Positions 33,427-45,744 of a stretch of DNA of 64,000 nt are shown here, piece by piece; position 1 is the first letter of the stretch, and each line of letters begins with the position of its first letter. The position numbers and the translations under genes were made by a program. The notes under the pieces were generated by a model that was not told the DNA's origin, did not search any database, and was given only the letters and a program-made list of their open reading frames with translations. Source of the DNA: Nelumbo lutea (Eukaryota > Streptophyta > Magnoliopsida > Proteales > Nelumbonaceae); NCBI GenBank assembly GCA_022828595.1, contig JAKGHH010000001.1, positions 122,152,999-122,216,998 of the forward strand, in the 5' to 3' direction.

Positions 33427-36240
33427 GAACTATTGTACTGAGAGATTGTCTTTATGTACAAAATTTAAGGAGAATTTTGATTTCTGTCTCAAAACTGTGT
33501 GCAGATGGTTATTTTGTCTTCTTTGGTAATACGATTACTATTAAAAGAAATAACAGATTCATCGCATACGGGGAACTAGAGAACGGTCTCTATGTTCTAC
33601 ATCCTTCTCTAGAAACTAACATAACCAAAACTACATCGGCTGAAATCCTCAAGAAGAGAGCCTGTGATACACTTAATCCCACATGTCTGTAGCATTACCG
33701 ACTTGGCCACATCGGTGTTGACCGAATCACAAGGTTGGTAAAGGATGGTCCTTTGGATTTTTTAACTGTAGAAGATCTTCCCACCTGTGGGCCTTGCCTA
33801 TAAGGCAAGATGATGAAACAACCATTTAACAGTAAGCCTGAAAGATGTACAGGCACACTTGACCTAATACATACTGATGTATGTGGTCCCCTGAGTGTTA
33901 GGACACGAAATCAACACATGTATTTCATCACCTTCACAGATGATTTTTCACGATATGGTTACGTGTACCTAATGAGACACAAGTCTGAATCCTTTGAAAA
34001 GTTCAAAGAGTTTAGACAAGAGTTCGAGAAACAGTTAGGGAAAGAAATTAAAGCCCTTTGATCAGATCGAGGTGGTGAGTATCTCTCTGACGAATTTAGA
34101 GACTACTTAAAAGAAAATGGGTTAGTATCACAATTAGTTCCTCCTGCTACACCACAAATTAACGGTGTTTCAGAGAGGAGGAATAGGACCTTATTGGATA
34201 TGGTCTGGTCGCTTCTCATACACTCAGAGTTGCCCACACCCTTTCGGGGTTACGCATTAGAGACTGCGATTTACGTGCTGAATCGGGTTCCAACCAAATC
34301 GATTCCGAATACTCCATAGGAACTTTGGACTGGAAAGAAACCAAGTGTCAAACACTTGAAGATTTGGGGTTGTCCAGCACACGTTAAAAGAACGAGTGCA
34401 GACAAGTTGGAATCCAAAACCAGTCGTTGCCTATTTGTGGGCTACCCAAAAGGCTCTGTAGGTTACCTATTCTATGACCCAAGTGAGTAGAAAGTGTTCT
34501 GTAGTCGAAATGCACAATTCTTGGAAACCGATTATATCTTGGACACCCATCGTCAAGAAGTTGTTCTTGATGAGGAGAGCTCAGGAGCAGTGGGAGATAT
34601 CCCACAAGTTCTAGGTAGTGACCAACCTAGAAGATCCACTCGGGTATCCAGGCCACCAGTCCGTTATGGTTATGACCAAGATAGTTACTTGGTGGAAACC
34701 TTGACTAGTGAGGAGGATCTCGTGACTTACGCGGAAGCTATATTGGACATAGATTCCCAGAAGTGGGTGGAGGCCATGAGAGCAGAGATGAACTCAATGG
34801 AGACCAATGGAGTCTGGACTCTAGTAGATCTGCCCTCCGGGGTAAAAGCAATCGGTTGCAAATGGATTTACAAGAGGAAGAAGGGCCCCGATGGTAGGGT
34901 TGAGACCTTCAAAGTTCGTCTGGTGGCGAAAGGGTACACTCAGAAAGAGGGCACCGATTATGAGAAAACATTTTCACCTGTGGCCATGCTTAAATCCATT
35001 AGAATCCTGCTAGCTATAGCAGCATACCATGATTATGAGATTTGGTAGATGGATGTCAAAACTGCATTCCTGAATGAAGATCTTACTGAAGATATCTATA
35101 CGCAGCAGCCATCAGGCTTCATTGCTGTAGGTTAGAAAAACATGGTATGTAAACTTAATAGATCCATTTATGGACTTAAGCAAGCTTCTAGAAGTTGGAA
35201 CATCTGTTTTGACTCTGCTGTTAAATCATTTGACTTCGAGCAGAATTCGGATGAACCCTGTGTCTACAGAAAGTACAGTGGAGATAAGGTTACCTTCTTG
35301 GTTCTGTATGTAGATGACATTCTTCTCAATGAAAATGATGTAGGAATGTTAACTACGGTGAAAGTATGGCTTTCACAGCAATTCTCCATGAAAGATCTTG
35401 GAGATGCCTCCTATATATACTAGGTCTTTAACTCTATAGAGATAGACCAAAGCGGATAATAGGATTATACCAATCTGCTTACATTGACAAAATAGTCAAA
35501 AGATACAGCATGGAAAACTCCAAGAAAGGAAATGTTCCTTTCAAGCACGGAGTCACTCTCTCCAAGAAGATGTCTCCCAAGACTTCTGGGAGATTGATGG
35601 TATGAAAGACGTTCCCTATGCCTCTGCCGTAGGGAGCATCATGTATGCCATGCTGTGCATTCGTCCTGAAATTGCTCGGGCAATGAGTGTAGTAAGCAGA
35701 TTTCAGGCCAACCCAGGGTAGGAGCACTGGACTGTTGTGAAAAACATACTTAAGTACCTTTGAAGGACAAAAGAGTTTTATCTAGTATTCAGTGGTAGCT
35801 CACTACAGATCCAAGGGTATACAGATGTTGATTTCCAGTCGGATCCAGATGATAGAAAGTCTACATCTAGATATGTTTCACGATAGGATCGTGTGCTGTT
35901 TGCTGGAAAAGCAGCAAATAGGGGTCCACTACAGACTCCACGACCGAGGTCGAGTACATTGCGCAAGTGAGGCTACCAAAGAAGCCGTGTGGATGAAGAA
36001 ATTCGTTCACGAGTTGGGAGTAGTTCCGTCCAGCACATCACCCATCCCATTGTTGTGTGACAACAATGGAGCTATTGCTCCGGCTAAAGAGCCACGAGGC
36101 CACTCAAAGTCAAAGCACATCGAGAGGAAGTACCACGTACTGCGGGAGATTGTTGGTAGAGGGAACGTCCTGATTTAGAAGGTAGCATCAACGGAAAATG
36201 TAGTAGACCCATTGACGAAGCCATTATCACAGGAAGTGTT
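33427..36240 (+). pseudogene. Copia pol remnant: GAG-pre-integrase, integrase, RT, RNase H
   Basis: Segments in order: the GAG-pre-integrase piece DCLYVQNLRR...LISVSKLC (33,440-33,760); the integrase core with LIHTDVCGPLS, TDDFSRYGYVY, SDRGGEYLS and NGVSERRNRT (33,830-34,400); RT with [45 protein letters not shown] and YVDDILL (34,700-35,430); and copia RNase H text with KEAVWMKKFVHELG and ...HIERKYH (35,930-36,180). At least ten in-frame stops and several frameshifts interrupt it, for example after TP at 34,317 and after EIW at 35,044. It cannot make a polyprotein. Confidence 0.92.
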
Positions 36241-36306
36241 TGAGAAACACGTGGAAAGCATGGGACTCTAGCTAGTACCTTATTGGACCTAAGTGCAAGT
36301 GGGAGC

Positions 36307-38251
36307 TGTTAGACAGTTTTGTATGCCCTTAGCTTCAATCAAGATGATGTACTTTATGAGTTTATTGTAAATGAATAAAACTGCATATTTGATTCATGTT
36401 CACTTGGTATGTTTTTGTGTAATACCCTTAAACCGAACATTTAATGAGGCTCGTGTTAGTTTAGAATGTTCACAGCCAGTGGGTCGGTCTAGGGAGACCT
36501 ATCCTGACAAGGCTGACACTATGGTGCCACCAAGTCGGTTGGGGTGGCCTGTCTCAGCTACCAGGGTGAGACCCTAGGCACAAACAGTGTAGGATTAATT
36601 GAATCTATGAACTGGACCAGATTTCTAGTATTGCACTGGACCTTGGAGATTGATAAGAAAAACTAGAAAGTTACACCCGACCCCTAAACTCGATTATGAT
36701 ACTGCACTAGGTGTCAGATTGGGCTGTCTTTGATATACCAATCAGAGAGATTCTTAGTGGGGGTCAAAACCTAGGTATGTTGGGACAGTTTGAGAATTCA
36801 TCTGAGTGGGTGATCATAGTGACAGGATCAGCCCCTTTGTCGGACAAAGGTAATGATCGGGGATGCACTCTCACTGATGGAAACCTAGACTGCCAGCAAC
36901 TGATTTCAACCGTTGAGATTTGTTTTGCAAAATATATTTTATACGAGATATAAAAGTATATATATTATGGTTTCGAAATGATTTGCAAAAGGTTTTAATT
37001 TCCGGGATCCATATAAGCAGAGAGTGCAACATTGTTCCTTGCAGCCGAGGGAGAGGTCATCTCTTGTCGGGCAATGTATGATTATTATGGGCTGAGAGGT
37101 TAAGTGTATGACCATTGAGGATAATACCTGATGGGCTAATCTTGCATCTGCGCACAGTCCCTGGGTGTTACAAGGTGGCTTGGCCCAGGAACCACTTAGG
37201 GTAAGTGTTGGGCCCATAGAGCCCATCAGATGGGTTTCAGGGGGTGCACTGTCCATAACAGTGTATTCGACCAAGACTTGTAATAAAGGCTAGGCCAAAC
37301 CCATGTAGCTGATGTGTAGATCAATGTTTGGGTCCCACGCCATACAAGGAAGCCCAATTGGGCAGCAGTTTGGAAGGCTAAGTGAATGCATAACTTAAAT
37401 GGGCTTTAAGCCCATTTCGAACTGGGCTAGTTTGACCAGTCATTTAAAAGGGCGAATTCTGAGATGGATCAGCTAATAGGATTGGACCCAGACCCTATCC
37501 ATTTAGAGAGTCCAAGATCTAAATAAGATTTAGATATGGAAGCCTCCTAATTAGATTAGGAGATGGCTAATCTGATCTGTAGATAAGATAAGGGTTATCC
37601 CTTATCACTTAAAGGGACTTTTTATCCAAATATGGTTTGGATTAGCAACTCCTAATGGGATTAGGAACTAATCCCTTTAAGATTATAAAAGGAGGAGGGG
37701 TCGACAACCTTTAGACATGCATGCAGCCAATACATTCTTGTCTTCAGAGCTGAAATCACAAGAAGAGAGAATTCTGCACCCTACAAATACTCTCTTGCCG
37801 CCTCATTCCTACAGCCACCGCCTCCAGCAGTTCGATCTCCTCCTCTCTACAGGAGTAATCAAGATTCGATCTTGATACCAATCTTTTGGTGAAAAGATTG
37901 ATTGGAGTTGTATTCACGAGTCATCCTATTGATTTTTGCGAAGGGTCAAGTTCTTTTGGAAGAACACTGCTGATTCTGCTCCATCCAGCACTGCGCCATT
38001 TTCAGTGGGAGCAAATTTTGGATCCTTCCTTGGGCGTGAACACCTTCATTGGGAGATACTGTTTCTCCGTATCAGGTATAATCCCTTCTACTCCTTTTGG
38101 TTCAGTTTATGGTTCAAGAATGATATTTGAAAATATGATTTTCTAAATAGGGAATGCGGTTCCTAGTTGAAGGGAGAGAAATTTTTTTTGAAATTCATCC
38201 CCTTATTCTACAATCTTTGGGCGTCCATGTGATGGATATCCTATCCCTTCA
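36307..38251 (+). repeat. 3' LTR of the copia element
   Basis: It starts TGTTAGACAG directly after the purine-rich aagtgggagc and ends CCCTTCA before the GTTCC duplication. Confidence 0.92.
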
Positions 38252-38313
38252 GTTCCCAATTTTTTTGGTCCAACCATATGGTTTGATCTGATTTTGAAAA
38301 CCATGGTTTGAAC

Positions 38314-38743
38314 GGTTTGACCGTCCGAGTTGATCATAGGTTGAAAACACTCAAACAAACACTTCAAAAAATGTTAATGGATTTGCACCCTTCACAACCA
38401 AACAACCCAACTTTGTTTTTCTTTTATTTTTTCTTCTTTTTGAATGTGGTTTTTTTCACATTGCATTACTAGAATTTTCAATTTTGTATTTGCGCTACAA
38501 TCAAACGCAGCCCAACAAAGAGACTAGGTGGCGATGATCGATTTTTAATTTTTAGCGATAATTATCCACAGTTCTACTCGTGAAAATCGGCCAATCATAA
38601 TTCCCCACAACGTCTCAAAAGTCCAAACTGACTCTAGTGAACTATATTGACGTTAGATTGGAATCATCATAAGGCCACCAATCCTCTCCCTCATGCGATG
38701 CGAGTACTGCTTAATTATTGAATGGCGATGAAGAAAGAAAAAC
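38314..38743. other. ORC2 upstream region between the transposon block and the E2F site
   Basis: It contains remnants of MITE ends (ccaaacaaccc near 38,397; tacaatcaaacgcagccc near 38,496). No coding was found. It probably includes the ORC2 promoter, although no clear TATA box stands out. Confidence 0.4.
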
Positions 38744-38751
38744 GCGGGAAA
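38744..38751 (+). promoter_or_regulatory. E2F-type site GCGGGAAA upstream of ORC2
   Basis: GCGGGAAA, the reverse complement of TTTCCCGC, lies 56 bp before the ORC2 ATG. Plant ORC genes are known E2F/DP targets at G1/S. A second match to the looser WTTSSCSS pattern (ATTCCCGC, 39,264-39,271) lies in intron 2. Confidence 0.7.
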
Positions 38752-38806
38752 ACGATGCATTGATCGCATTAGGGTTTCTCGGCACTTTACTTCCGGCCTA
38801 ACACTA

Positions 38807-38935
38807 ATGGATTTGAACGACGGCGACGAGGATGAGTTTGGATTCTCTAGGAACTATTTTCTGGCAAAAGAATTAGGCGGGTCCTCAAGGAAATCGGCAC
38901 GAAAGCTCTCTGATATCAATATCGTTGATGAACAG

Positions 38936-38978
<43 letters not shown>

Positions 38979-41900
38979 ACTGCGAGCGTATGTCTATGTT
39001 TGTTTCCATTCTTTCTGTTGAAAGTGGAAGTCTATGTCTGGTTGACATGTTGAACTTTCCAATGGCAGGAACTTAGGGCTGTGTCAGCCGGTATTGTAAC
39101 TAAACATGAGAATGAGATAGCCTCTTTGCTGAAAAGTTATAAAAGCTTATACTCCAAATGGGTTTTTGAGCTAAGGTATGCTTTTGCCTCTACTCGAGTA
39201 ATTATGTTCTCCGTGTGATGCAAACGCAATTGTTCCATAATTTCCAGACGTTAGTTTGCTCTGATTCCCGCGATTTCTTGAATATGTGTGTATTTCTGGT
39301 AGAGAGACAGCCCTATTTATAAAAACTTATTTTTGTGGCTTGGTACAAAGTGACTATTATTAGTGACATTCTTACAGGTTGAGTGTTACTGTTTCCAATA
39401 TTTCTTTCTTTTCTTTTTCTTCTGCTAATGTTTACACATAGGCAACGAATATAGCCAAATTTAGATGTTTGTGCTTCTGTGGATTTTCATGCCTGCAGTA
39501 GCGGGCACTTCCTCTCATGCAATTAAGTGGCATGAAAAATCCAGACTGTCCATATTTATTAATGTAATAGGACAATTAAGTAGCATGGAAAAACAGAGGT
39601 AGCAGTTCTTGATAACACTTGTCTATATCATCCCAATAGCTTCCAAGCTTGTTTCATAAACAACATATTTGAATTCAATTGAAACTGGACTGTTACTATG
39701 TCAAATTTATTAATGTTATGTTATATTTTACTATCTTGTCAATGTTGTCAGACTCGAGCCAGAGACAACTGTTTTGGTGACCGATCATGGTTTGGACAAT
39801 CTGGTCATCCAGTTCAATCATTCAACTTACTAAATTAAAAAGATAGAAAATTATTCCATACTATCTTTTAAATCTGTTTTATTATCAAAATAAGCTTGAA
39901 ACAGTAAATATTATAGGTTACAATAGGTAATGACACATTTATTTTACATAGGTATGATCAAGTCAACGTTCTAACAACCAGGCAGTCTAAGAACTGTCTT
40001 GGCTGCTGGTTCCTGGTTCTGACAAGCAGACCATCAAGTACATTCCAAGTCTGACAATTCAGATCTCTATGTTTTTTTTCTGCAGGAGCGGTTTTGGCCT
40101 TTTAATGTATGGGTTTGGTTCTAAGAAAGTCTTGCTTGAAGATTTTGCTTCAACAGCATTGACTGACAGTGGAGTAGTAGTGATCAATGGCTATCTGCAG
40201 TCAATCAATATTAAACATGTAATGCACCACTGTTGATCCTTTGCTGTTTTCTCGTTATAGTGAATATAAATTTCAGATCAGTACAATTTAACTTGCTGAC
40301 TTAAGTTCTTGAACTGTATACAATGAGAACAATCATCCATTTTGTGTATAACATCTTGTTTGTTTCTTTACTGTTGGATAATGATATCCAAACATGCCAA
40401 GGACATGGGTAGACAAGGTTTGGACACTGAATTGTCACTAAAATTTTAAGTGTTTGTTTGATATGACATGGCACCTACATTCAGGTATGTAGGTATCCTA
40501 GCTGTTAGGGATCTGCCTGAAGAAGTGTGGACATATAGTCCTTAATCTAAGCCAGTTTAAGTTTAGTACCAAAAAGCAATAGTTAGGATGCCAGGTTAGC
40601 TGTTTATTTGATAAATTTAGAACATGGATGATAGTCTTGAAATTGATAAACAGTTGACCATGCAGTTTGTCCAAGTTATTGAAATCATGTCAAGCCCTGG
40701 AACAGGATAGATATCTCACTGGCTCCAGTTGATTATCTGTTTATTTGGAGAGTTACTTTCATAACATTCCATTTTTTTTTCTTCTTTTATTAACTAGTGG
40801 ATGACACATTAAATACATATGGAAAACTATGTTTTTTTTTTTTCTGTATATATGAATTATTAAGCTGTGTGGAATGTGGTATTGAACAATGTAACGATGA
40901 CAGAGTAGTTTGGAGGATTTTGTTTATGTTCTACATAGCTTATTGATTATGATATTGCATTATCTTGGGATGCATTGTCATGTTCTGTTAGATTCACACC
41001 ATTTATCTACTTATCTATTGTGTGAATGGCTTTTTCTTTTTGAGTTGAGTGGTATTATACTCAAGGTCATATATGATATGGTTTTTGAATAAGTTCTCAA
41101 GGGTGGTGGATCATCATGCCGTTGGATTCTGATCCATAGAACAACATATTTAGTTGGTCCACCAAATTAAAAGTTGCTTCTGTGATCTTGGAGTTAAATC
41201 TTCATAACTTAAACTATATTATGTAGGCTTGAAGTCTCACTAGTTTTTATGTAATAGAATATATTAAGTATTGTCTTGAATCATGACAATGTATAGTGAT
41301 CAATGTCCATGGCCCTCAACTCATTTATCTTCTTTAAAATGTATGTATAGATTATTACTTTCTACACTCATTTTTGGTGTGAACTACTCTAAATTTCTGA
41401 ATAAGAATTTTGTCTTATAATGCAATAAAATGTGGATGTTCCATTTGTAGGCTGTGATCACCATTGCTGAAGTTCTGAAAGATCAACTGAAGACCAAACG
41501 AAGGACTCCTACAGGCAACATTTCTAAGGTTCAGCAACCTTTTAGCTCGCAATCTATGGATGATCTTCTTACGTTTTTGGATGGATCAGATATAGATGAC
41601 AACGACTGCTTTGTCTGTCTTATCATCCACAACATTGATGGATCTGGATTGCGTGATTGTGAATCACAACATTGTCTTGCGCGAATTGCATCATGTCGTC
41701 ATGTTCGCATGGTTGCATCTATTGATAATGTAAATGCTCCTCTATGTAAGTGCTATGCTGCCCAGTACAAATAGCTTCACGAAGAGTATGTTAACACTGC
41801 TATATTGTTTAATTTCTTTACCTAGTATCTTTAGATTGTCTATGCATCAGTATTGCATGGACTCTCCTAAATAAAGTGTCTGTATCAGACATGCATCAAA

Positions 41901-43692
41901 CACTGACACTCTATGGATTCTTGAGGGACACTTCTACATGATACTTTTCCTTCTGTTATTGTTTATTTGATGGAAATTAACAATTAATGCACACATTAAT
42001 GTCATTTTTCCTACAAAATGCTATTAAGTATTAAAAGTAAGCTTTTAAAAACTTTTTTGTATGATTATAATGTTCAAAATTCAACAAAATGTAGAGTATT
42101 TTAATAGTTTACACTTGCTCCTTGATGTGTCCATGAGTTCTTATTTTTCACCTTGCCAAGTCAGATTCCTAGACACACTTTGGATCCTGATTCTCATGTC
42201 CTTGTCCATGCAATACTGCTATGCATGGGCACAGCCTTGTAAGCTTTTGGTTTAGTCTGCTTTTCACATGGCTTGTGGCCTAGAATTCTGCCTCTTAGCC
42301 ATTGTACAGGGATGGAAGACATATACTTGCAACTGGAATGAGGCTGGGTTATGCCTGGCCAAGCCCAATTCTTAGCTTGTTGACAACCCTGATAGATTTT
42401 TTTAGTTGAATGTCCTATTCAAATTTCCTTTGCAGTTTTGCTTTTGGCTTCCTTGCTTGGGTGCAGTGTGATGTAGGATGCAGAAGCATGTTGGAAAGAA
42501 AGATTTAGGTGAATAGCTTGAGCTTCAAATCATAATTGGAGAAAGCATGTTGCTTCCTAGAGGCTAGATAAGAGTACGTGCTGAGTGTTAGATTTTTTTT
42601 TTATTCTTGTTTTTTCTTTTTCTTTTGATCCTACATCACATAGCTCAAGAATATTACTACTCTGGTATGACCACTGAAGGTCTTATATTTAGTTTGTATG
42701 GCTCCATACTTGATTTATAAAGAAAGATGTCAAACTTTTATCTATCTTGAAGTTAATGATACAGTGAAGGTGTGGCTAAATGTGATGATTGATGTCTTCC
42801 TACCATGAAAGGTTTTGAACTATATTTTGTAAATTGGTAGCTCCATACTCATGCATGAATTCCATGTTTGTCAGACCAGCATGGAAGATGGTTTCATCTT
42901 GTACTTCCCATTGGAATAAAGGAGACCACTTTTTGATTCTTCAACTTTCTGGTCTGGGTCCAATTTAAGATGGTAGTTTTCATCTTCTAATGTATCAAGA
43001 AATATGGTTTTACCAAGAAATAAAGGAGGCCATCACTTTTCATCTTCTATCAGATTGCAGAATTAATTGCATCACAGAATGAGTGGTAATATGTATCTCA
43101 GGTCTACTAAAGTTGGATTTTCTATTCTTTTTAATTGATCCAGATCATTAAGCTAATGATTTTCCTGGTTTATGCTAGTGTGGGACAAGAAGATGATTCA
43201 CACACAGTTCAGCTGGTGCTGGTATCATGTCCCTACTTTTGCACCTTACAAGGTTGAAGGGATCTTTTTCCCTCTGATTCTTGCCAGTGGTGGGACTGCT
43301 CAAAGTGCCAAAACTGCTTCAATAGTTCTTCAGAGCCTGACACCAAATGCACAGAGTGTGTTCAAAGTTCTTGGTGAACATCAACTGGCCCATGCTGAAG
43401 ATGAGGGTAAGTGGCTAGAAACTGATGGTATCATAATCTTATACTAAATCATATGGGTGTTAAAGATTCTTTAATTCCACATGAAATGTTTTCAGGAATG
43501 CCAGTCAGCAGTTTGTACACAATCTGTCGGGAACGCTTTCTAGTAAGTAGCCAGATGACACTGAATTCTCATTTGACCGAATTCAAAGATCATGAGTTGG
43601 TGAAAACCAGAAGGAATGCTGATGGCCAGGACTGCCTCTACATACCTATTGCACCTGAAGTGCTTGAAAAACTGTTACAAGAGATTGGTTGA
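38807..43692 (+). CDS. ORC2: Origin recognition complex subunit 2 (ORC2), complete, six exons
   Basis: ORC2 is a core subunit of the six-protein complex that marks replication origins and loads MCM with CDC6 and CDT1 in the nucleus. Exons: 38,807-38,935; 39,069-39,175; 40,086-40,218; 41,451-41,745; 43,179-43,406; 43,496-43,692. All introns are GT/AG and the phases join into 362 codons, close to the 363 of Arabidopsis ORC2. Recognisable ORC2 text includes [20 protein letters not shown] (residues 80-99), [56 protein letters not shown] and a C-terminal winged-helix part with [20 protein letters not shown]. No stops or frameshifts occur. The start follows a plausible E2F promoter and gives the usual acidic N-terminus ([11 protein letters not shown]). 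A MITE sits in intron 2 and a (CT)n repeat begins intron 1. Confidence 0.96.
38939..38977 (+). repeat. (CT)n microsatellite at the start of ORC2 intron 1
   Basis: About 19 perfect CT units start two bases after the exon 1 GT donor, so nearly all of the donor-proximal intron is repeat. Confidence 0.95.
39745..40057. mobile_element. MITE-like element in ORC2 intron 2
   Basis: TTGTCAGACT at the left and AGTCTGACAA at the right are perfect 10-bp inverted ends about 313 bp apart. The interior (gaccgatcatggtttgg, ggtcatccagttcaa) resembles the accgg/ggtttt elements at 9236 and 29,493. No target duplication was found. Confidence 0.5.
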
Positions 43693-43839
43693 TAGTTATT
43701 GCTATTGGTCTCATTAGATCCAACTTGTCACCATGTTCCTTGTCTTGCTCTTACACAAAAGGTTTGCTGGATTTATTCTCAAGTGGGAAAGAAGTGTGCT
43801 GCTCATCTGTTAAAATGCAGGAACCGTTTACCTTTGCTC

Positions 43840-43845
43840 AATAAA
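43840..43845 (+). terminator. Candidate ORC2 polyadenylation signal AATAAA
   Basis: AATAAA occurs 148 bp after the ORC2 stop codon, a normal distance for a plant 3' UTR. Confidence 0.5.
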
Positions 43846-45084
43846 TAGTGTGAAAAAGACTAGAGACTCCTTGTGATTACTGATAAGAGGAAGAGGCAAT
43901 CACGTCTGCTATGCTCATCCCTCAATTAAACACAAACATGCTAGTACTATCAGGGGCAACCATGAGATGAGCCAAATCTAAGTGAAAAATGCCTACAAAG
44001 AGAAATCAATTATCATTGGATGATCCAATTATCTGTGTTGTTTGTGGTCTAATTCTCCTTTTAATATCAATATGTTTTCGATAAGGAGATACTGTTTGCA
44101 GCCAAAGTCTTCATTATAATGTATTTATGCTCAATGTGGTCCAACATGAATCAGTTTTTGAACGTATTGATGTGTGGCAATAGGAAAACAAGGGTAGTTT
44201 CACATAAGTTCTATTGTCTCAATCGCATTTTTCTTGGTGCATAGATCAATATTTGACTGCCACAAATCCATATTCAACTGTTACATATCGCTACACATTG
44301 TTACAAAATGTATCAAAAGAATTACTAGGATTACACTGTACTCTCCATATAATTTGAAAAGCCAGAAACGAACTTATTTTTGAGAACATGTTATTGTTAC
44401 CAATGGAGTTAGTCAACAAAGTTATTGCTTACCATAGTTTTCAAGGCGCTAAAGCAAGGCTAGGCGGCAGGGGGGCTGCCTTGTTGCCTAGTCACCTAGG
44501 CGATGGATTTTTATTTTTTTTATGTAAAACCATAGATTTTAGGGTAGTTCCCAAGGTTCCATAACCATCTTTCCTTAATAATTATCCATAATTTTCATGA
44601 GAGGAGTCTAATTTTCATGCTTAAGTCTAGAAAATCAACATTTTATGAGAAGAAAAAGAACAAAGGAAAGAAAATTCAAAAAATATAGGGGCTGAATCCC
44701 AACTTTTGTTATAGGGAAAGAAGAAAATAAAAGGTAGAAGAAGAAGATGGCGTGAAAGAAGAAAATGTGTTGATTAGACAATTTTAAGTTCTTCCCTTGC
44801 TTATTGGTTCAGGTTTTGAAATCTTTGCAGGTTCAATCAAGGATCAAAATTTTGATATGATAATGATTTGTAATGGGTGTATTGTATTGTATTGTATCTT
44901 TGGGGTCCCAATACACATGTTTACGGGGACCAATTATTTATATACACCTCTATTGATACACAGAGGAGTATTGATACTTTGATGGTTCAATGCAATAATT
45001 AGCAATGTTTGTGTTGATTAAACCCTAATGAATAAGAAAATAATAAAAAGAAGTTAGTATATAAATACATAAAAGCATGAGTTT
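43846..45084. other. Intergenic DNA after ORC2; no gene recognised
   Basis: It includes a plant MITE-like block near 44,430-44,520 (tttcaaggcgctaaagcaagg ... cacctaggcg) whose second arm is unclear. The rest is AT-rich with no coding signs. Confidence 0.45.
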
Positions 45085-45330
45085 GCTAAATGACAACCTT
45101 GTTGGGCCTGTCCACCTATCATGCTGAAATAAAGGCTTTTATTAAAGGGTTGGAAATATGGGAAAATGCCTAGTGAATGGGTCAAGTGATTACATTGTAA
45201 CTACATCAACAAGCTCCTTCAATCTTTTTCTTCCATCTTTTTTGTCCATTTAAATAGAAGAAATCAAGTTGCTTATATTTTAGCCTACACCGCATGTAAA
45301 GGCCAACTGCTTCTTCTTATTAAGATGCTT
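45085..45330 (+). pseudogene. LINE RNase H C-terminal remnant
   Basis: One frame gives AEIKAFIKGLEIWENA-like text. After frame changes another gives FFVHLNRRNQVAYILAYTAC, the VPR..N.VAH.LA.. helix of plant LINE RNase H domains. It is broken by stops and clearly non-functional. Confidence 0.5.
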
Positions 45331-45433
45331 CTTTTTGTCAGACAAAAGAACATTAAAAAATTAGACTTCACTATTTTTGGAAGGCAAACAAAATATATAC
45401 ATTAAATAGAAGAGAAAATATTACAATTATATA

Positions 45434-45697
45434 GGTTGTGTTTGATTGCAATACAAATAAATTTGCATTGATGCAAAACTATAGCCGTGCAAATGATTCG
45501 AGTGTAATTTTTGACATATCTTTGTTTCAAATTTTAGCTTATTTTGTTTGATTGCAATACAAATGAAGTACATTAAGACATGAAGCATAATAAAGTAAAA
45601 TCCAAAACAAAATTATACTAAAATTTGCATTTTCTTCATTTGCACTCCCATGCATTTGTATTAGTGTGAATAAAATTGCACAACAACCAAACACAAC
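45434..45697. mobile_element. MITE, same family as 3891-4147, opposite orientation
   Basis: The ends GGTTGTGTTTGATTGC and AACCAAACACAAC bound 264 bp. The interior TTTGCA/TGCAAA words and the 'tttattctgcttcat'-type core (reversed) match the 3891 element. Flanking ata on both sides may be a 3-bp duplication. Confidence 0.55.
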
Positions 45698-45744
45698 AAT
45701 AGGTCCAAAAAAGATTGATAATTTAAATTGTGTTTTTCAAATTC

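Larger units (their letters stand above)
29748..38251 (+). mobile_element. Ty1/copia LTR retrotransposon, full-length but defective
   Basis: Two LTRs (1956 and 1945 bp) starting TGTTAGACAG and ending CTTCA flank a 4.6-kb interior. GTTCC lies on both sides (29,743-29,747 and 38,252-38,256). The PBS TGGTATCAGAGC (31,705-31,716) matches initiator tRNA-Met, and the PPT (aagtgggagc) abuts the 3' LTR. In the first 120 bp the LTRs differ at about five positions, so the insertion is not recent. The order integrase then RT then RNase H identifies copia. Stops and frameshifts make it non-coding. It ends 555 bp upstream of the ORC2 start codon. Confidence 0.92.
29493..38302. mobile_element. Small MULE-type TIR element with 11-bp TSD, split by the copia element
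   Basis: The left part 29,493-29,747 begins AAAGGTTTTTAAAACC. The right part 38,252-38,302 ends GATTTTGAAAACC. ATGGTTTGAAC stands on both outer sides (29,482-29,492 and 38,303-38,313), a perfect 11-bp direct repeat. Without the copia insert and its duplication the element is about 300 bp, matching its relative at 9236-9521. Confidence 0.7.

Noticed and set aside
34494..35048. 184-codon frame as a live gene
   Set aside because: It is the longest intact piece of the copia RT, flanked in frame by stops and further pol domains.
38854..39048. Minus-strand frame with an Arg-Glu repeat
   Set aside because: It is the antisense of the ORC2 exon 1 region and the CT microsatellite.
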